Origin: Alteromonas sp. KC3
GTDB taxonomy: Bacteria; Pseudomonadota; Gammaproteobacteria; Enterobacterales; Alteromonadaceae
DNA length: 64,000 nucleotides
NCBI RefSeq assembly: GCF_016756315.1
Contig: NZ_AP024235.1
Coordinates: 682,001 to 746,000 of the forward strand
Direction of reading: 5' to 3'
Below the pieces are notes generated by a model. It saw only the letters and a list, made by a program, of their open reading frames with translations, made no database searches and was not told the origin of the DNA. Each line of letters begins with the position of its first letter. Position 1 is the first letter of the stretch. A program made the translations under genes and the position numbers. Positions 62,378 to 64,000 of this stretch are shown here, piece by piece.

Positions 62378-63238
62378 ATGAACAGGGTCGGGTACTCAGC
62401 GTATGTTTTTTCAATGCTCGTAGCTTCACCGTTACATGCTGCAGCAGACATAACGCCACTTCAACTAGCAACACCTTACGATATTGAACAGGACACTATC
62501 ACAATAGAAAATTACTGGGTTAGTGAAAAGCTTGATGGTATCCGCGCAAGGTGGACGGGAAGTCAACTGTTGACCCGCAGTGGAACACTTATCCATACAC
62601 CGCATTGGTTTACAAAGGATTGGCCAAATGTAGCATTAGATGGCGAATTGTGGATTGAGCGAGGGCAGTTTGAAAAGACTGCTTCTGTGGTACTTAGCTA
62701 TACACCGGATACCCGCTGGCACCATGTTGCTTTTATGGCTTTTGACCTTCCCCAATCTGATCTTCCTTTTGAAGCTCGCTTAAAGGTGCTGCGCCGCCTT
62801 ATAGGCGACGCGAAAAATGTCTCATTGACTTTGGTTGAACAGTACAACTTAACGTCACTGCATGAGCTAGAAAAAACGCTAGATAAAGTGCTGGCTCACA
62901 GTGGTGAAGGGTTAATGCTTCATCACAAAAACGCGCTCTATTTAAACGGTAGAAGTGAATACCTTTTAAAACTCAAAAAGTTTGATGATGACGAGGCTAA
63001 AGTGATTAGCCATGTGAAAGGCAAAGGGAAATATACTGATGTACTAGGCGCCTTATTGGTGCAAACCAGAGAAGGCGTTATCTTTAAATTAGGTAGCGGC
63101 TTTAGTGACAAAGAAAGAGAAAACCCTCCGCCAGTCAATAGTTGGGTAACGTTTAAGTACGCAGGTAAAACCCGTAATGGCAAACCCCGCTTTGCAAGTT
63201 TCCTTCGGCAAAGGCCAAATGCAGACATATCTCACTAA
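62378..63238 (+). CDS. ligE: Periplasm-directed ATP-dependent DNA ligase LigE
   Basis: The 286-residue protein has a signal peptide (AYVFSMLVASPLHAAA) and then a minimal two-domain ligase. The adenylation domain has the catalytic Lys in VSEKLDGIRARW (motif I), LDGELW (motif III), MAFDLP, GEGLMLHHKNA (motif IV) and YLLKLKKFDDDEAKV (motif V); the OB domain ends with VTFKYAGKTRNGKPRFASFLR. LigE enzymes seal nicks using ATP; the leader implies periplasmic action, possibly on DNA taken up from outside. GGGAG is placed for ATG at 62378; the GTG three bases earlier is less likely. Confidence 0.94.
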   Translation: MNRVGYSAYVFSMLVASPLHAAADITPLQLATPYDIEQDTITIENYWVSEKLDGIRARWTGSQLLTRSGTLIHTPHWFTKDWPNVALDGELWIERGQFEKTASVVLSYTPDTRWHHVAFMAFDLPQSDLPFEARLKVLRRLIGDAKNVSLTLVEQYNLTSLHELEKTLDKVLAHSGEGLMLHHKNALYLNGRSEYLLKLKKFDDDEAKVISHVKGKGKYTDVLGALLVQTREGVIFKLGSGFSDKERENPPPVNSWVTFKYAGKTRNGKPRFASFLRQRPNADISH

Positions 63239-63334
63239 CTTCGACAAAATGCCTAGCTTTAACCAAGCAGAAGAAGAGGCCAAGGTACGTATTATCCCAA
63301 CATTGAATGTTGCATAAAATAGTGTATAAACTAC

Positions 63335-63368
63335 AAAGCCGGTGGCCCTATAGGCGACCGGCTTTTTT
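63335..63368 (+). terminator. Terminator downstream of ligE
   Basis: AAAGCCGGT and ACCGGCTTT form a 9-bp stem with a loop of 13 bases, followed by T residues. It is 96 bp after the ligE stop and just before the DUF192 gene. Confidence 0.85.
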
Positions 63369-63388
63369 ATGGCGAAAAGGAATGTCTA

Positions 63389-63829
63389 ATGGGAAAATCT
63401 TTCTTTATTGTTGCCGCACTTGTATTAACCTTAGGGTGTGCTCAAGCGCAAGTTGACGCAGAATCAACAGTGGTATTTGACGAGGCAACACTCACAGTCG
63501 GTGAGGAAACCTTGAATGTTGAATACGCCAAAACGTTCGAGCAGCGAGCGCGCGGTTTGATGTTTCGCAAGTCGCTTTGTGAAGACTGTGGCATGTTTTT
63601 CAAGTTCGAATCACCACGGTTTGCGGGAATGTGGATGAAGAACACCTTCATTCCTCTAGACGTAGCATTTATCGACAGAAATGGCGTAATCACGGATATA
63701 AAACCTCTCACTCCACATAGCTTGGAGTCGGTCGGATCATCGAAAGAGGTACTTTACGCATTGGAAATGAACCAAGGGTGGTTTGCCGAGAATGAGATTA
63801 AAGTCGGCGACCAAATAACGATTGACTAA
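63389..63829 (+). CDS. DUF192 family secreted protein
   Basis: The 146-residue protein has a signal peptide (FFIVAALVLTLGCAQAQ, with LTLGC as a possible lipobox) and the DUF192 core: YAKTFEQRARGLMFRKSLCEDCGMFFKFESPRFAGMWMKNTFIPLDVAFID and ITDIKPLTPHS and VLYALEMNQGWF. The family is widespread and has no established function. AAAAGGAA precedes the ATG at a suitable distance. Confidence 0.92.
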   Translation: MGKSFFIVAALVLTLGCAQAQVDAESTVVFDEATLTVGEETLNVEYAKTFEQRARGLMFRKSLCEDCGMFFKFESPRFAGMWMKNTFIPLDVAFIDRNGVITDIKPLTPHSLESVGSSKEVLYALEMNQGWFAENEIKVGDQITID

Positions 63830-63888
63830 TTGCGAGTAAACGCGCGATTGTGCTGGCTTAAAGCTAGCTTATTCTGGAGTTAAATATA

Positions 63889-64000
63889 GTGACAAATGCC
63901 TTATCGATAGCTAAGTTCGGTGGAACTAGCGTTGCGAATTATGAAGTAATGCAAAATTGTGCCCGAATTGTTGCCGGTAATGATAAAACGCGAATTGTAG
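63889..64000 (+). CDS. lysC: Aspartate kinase, N-terminal part (likely LysC)
   Basis: The first 37 codons are in the window: GTG start at 63889 with CTGGAG upstream, followed by SIAKFGGTSVANYEVMQNCARIV. KFGGTSV is the ATP-binding signature of aspartokinases, and the following residues are more like the lysine-sensitive LysC than ThrA or MetL. It phosphorylates aspartate for lysine, threonine and methionine synthesis. The gap of 59 bp before it is too short for a lysine riboswitch. Confidence 0.88.
   Translation, partial: MTNALSIAKFGGTSVANYEVMQNCARIVAGNDKTRIV

Noticed and set aside
63830..63888. Lysine riboswitch in front of lysC
   Set aside because: The 59-bp gap is far too short for the roughly 170-nt aptamer, and no long pairing is seen.

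Overview
The window reads as a chromosomal segment of a marine gammaproteobacterium of the Alteromonadales, most likely Alteromonas. The grounds are the rpsU-yqeY-dnaG-rpoD order, the folB-folK-uppP block, close RpoD and PhoB matches to the gammaproteobacterial proteins, a TonB2-type energy system, a leader-bearing LigE-type DNA ligase and abundant sensory genes. This is an assignment from gene content; no 16S gene is present. I see no tRNA, rRNA, insertion sequence, prophage or CRISPR array. Both ends cut through genes: an enolase-superfamily enzyme on the left and an aspartokinase on the right.

Layout. 1-1.2 kb: sugar-acid catabolism (mandelate racemase-like enzyme plus class II aldolase, minus strand). 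1.3-6.2 kb: a predicted Nudix lipoprotein and a two-gene RND efflux system. 6.7-10.1 kb: a short PstS-like protein with a porin, then a chemotaxis receptor. 10.2-15.2 kb: the macromolecular-synthesis operon (rpsU, yqeY, dnaG, rpoD, minus strand). 15.5-20.9 kb: tsaD, a phosphodiesterase, plsY, folB, folK, uppP and a HIT protein. 21-28.7 kb: an M49-like lipoprotein peptidase, an HDOD protein, benE with a divergent XRE-cupin regulator, rdgC and an orphan histidine kinase.

28.9-45.2 kb is the most striking part. It holds three consecutive transcription units: phoB-phoR-pstS-like-prolyl hydroxylase; a 1359-residue lipoprotein made of three tandem ~430-residue repeats followed by a TonB-dependent receptor; and DUF3450-ttpC-exbB-exbD-tonB-TPR. 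Each unit is preceded by a PhoB-box-like direct repeat that ends exactly 10 bp before a plausible -10 hexamer. I infer a phosphate-starvation-controlled, TonB-energised outer-membrane uptake system in which the regulator, a binding protein, a surface lipoprotein, the receptor and its dedicated energy module are encoded side by side. The substrate is unknown; a phosphorus-containing compound is the natural guess.

45.3-50.4 kb: a FIST sensor / hybrid kinase / HD-GYP operon (minus strand). 50.6-54 kb: an acyl-CoA ligase, then a divergent pair (membrane protein and PQQ-type sugar dehydrogenase) separated by only 66 bp that contain a 30-bp near-perfect palindrome. 54.4-57.2 kb: a long AcnB. 57.3-63.9 kb: a small secreted protein, a hybrid kinase, an esterase with TPR-like tail, two unknown proteins, ligE, a DUF192 protein and the start of lysC.
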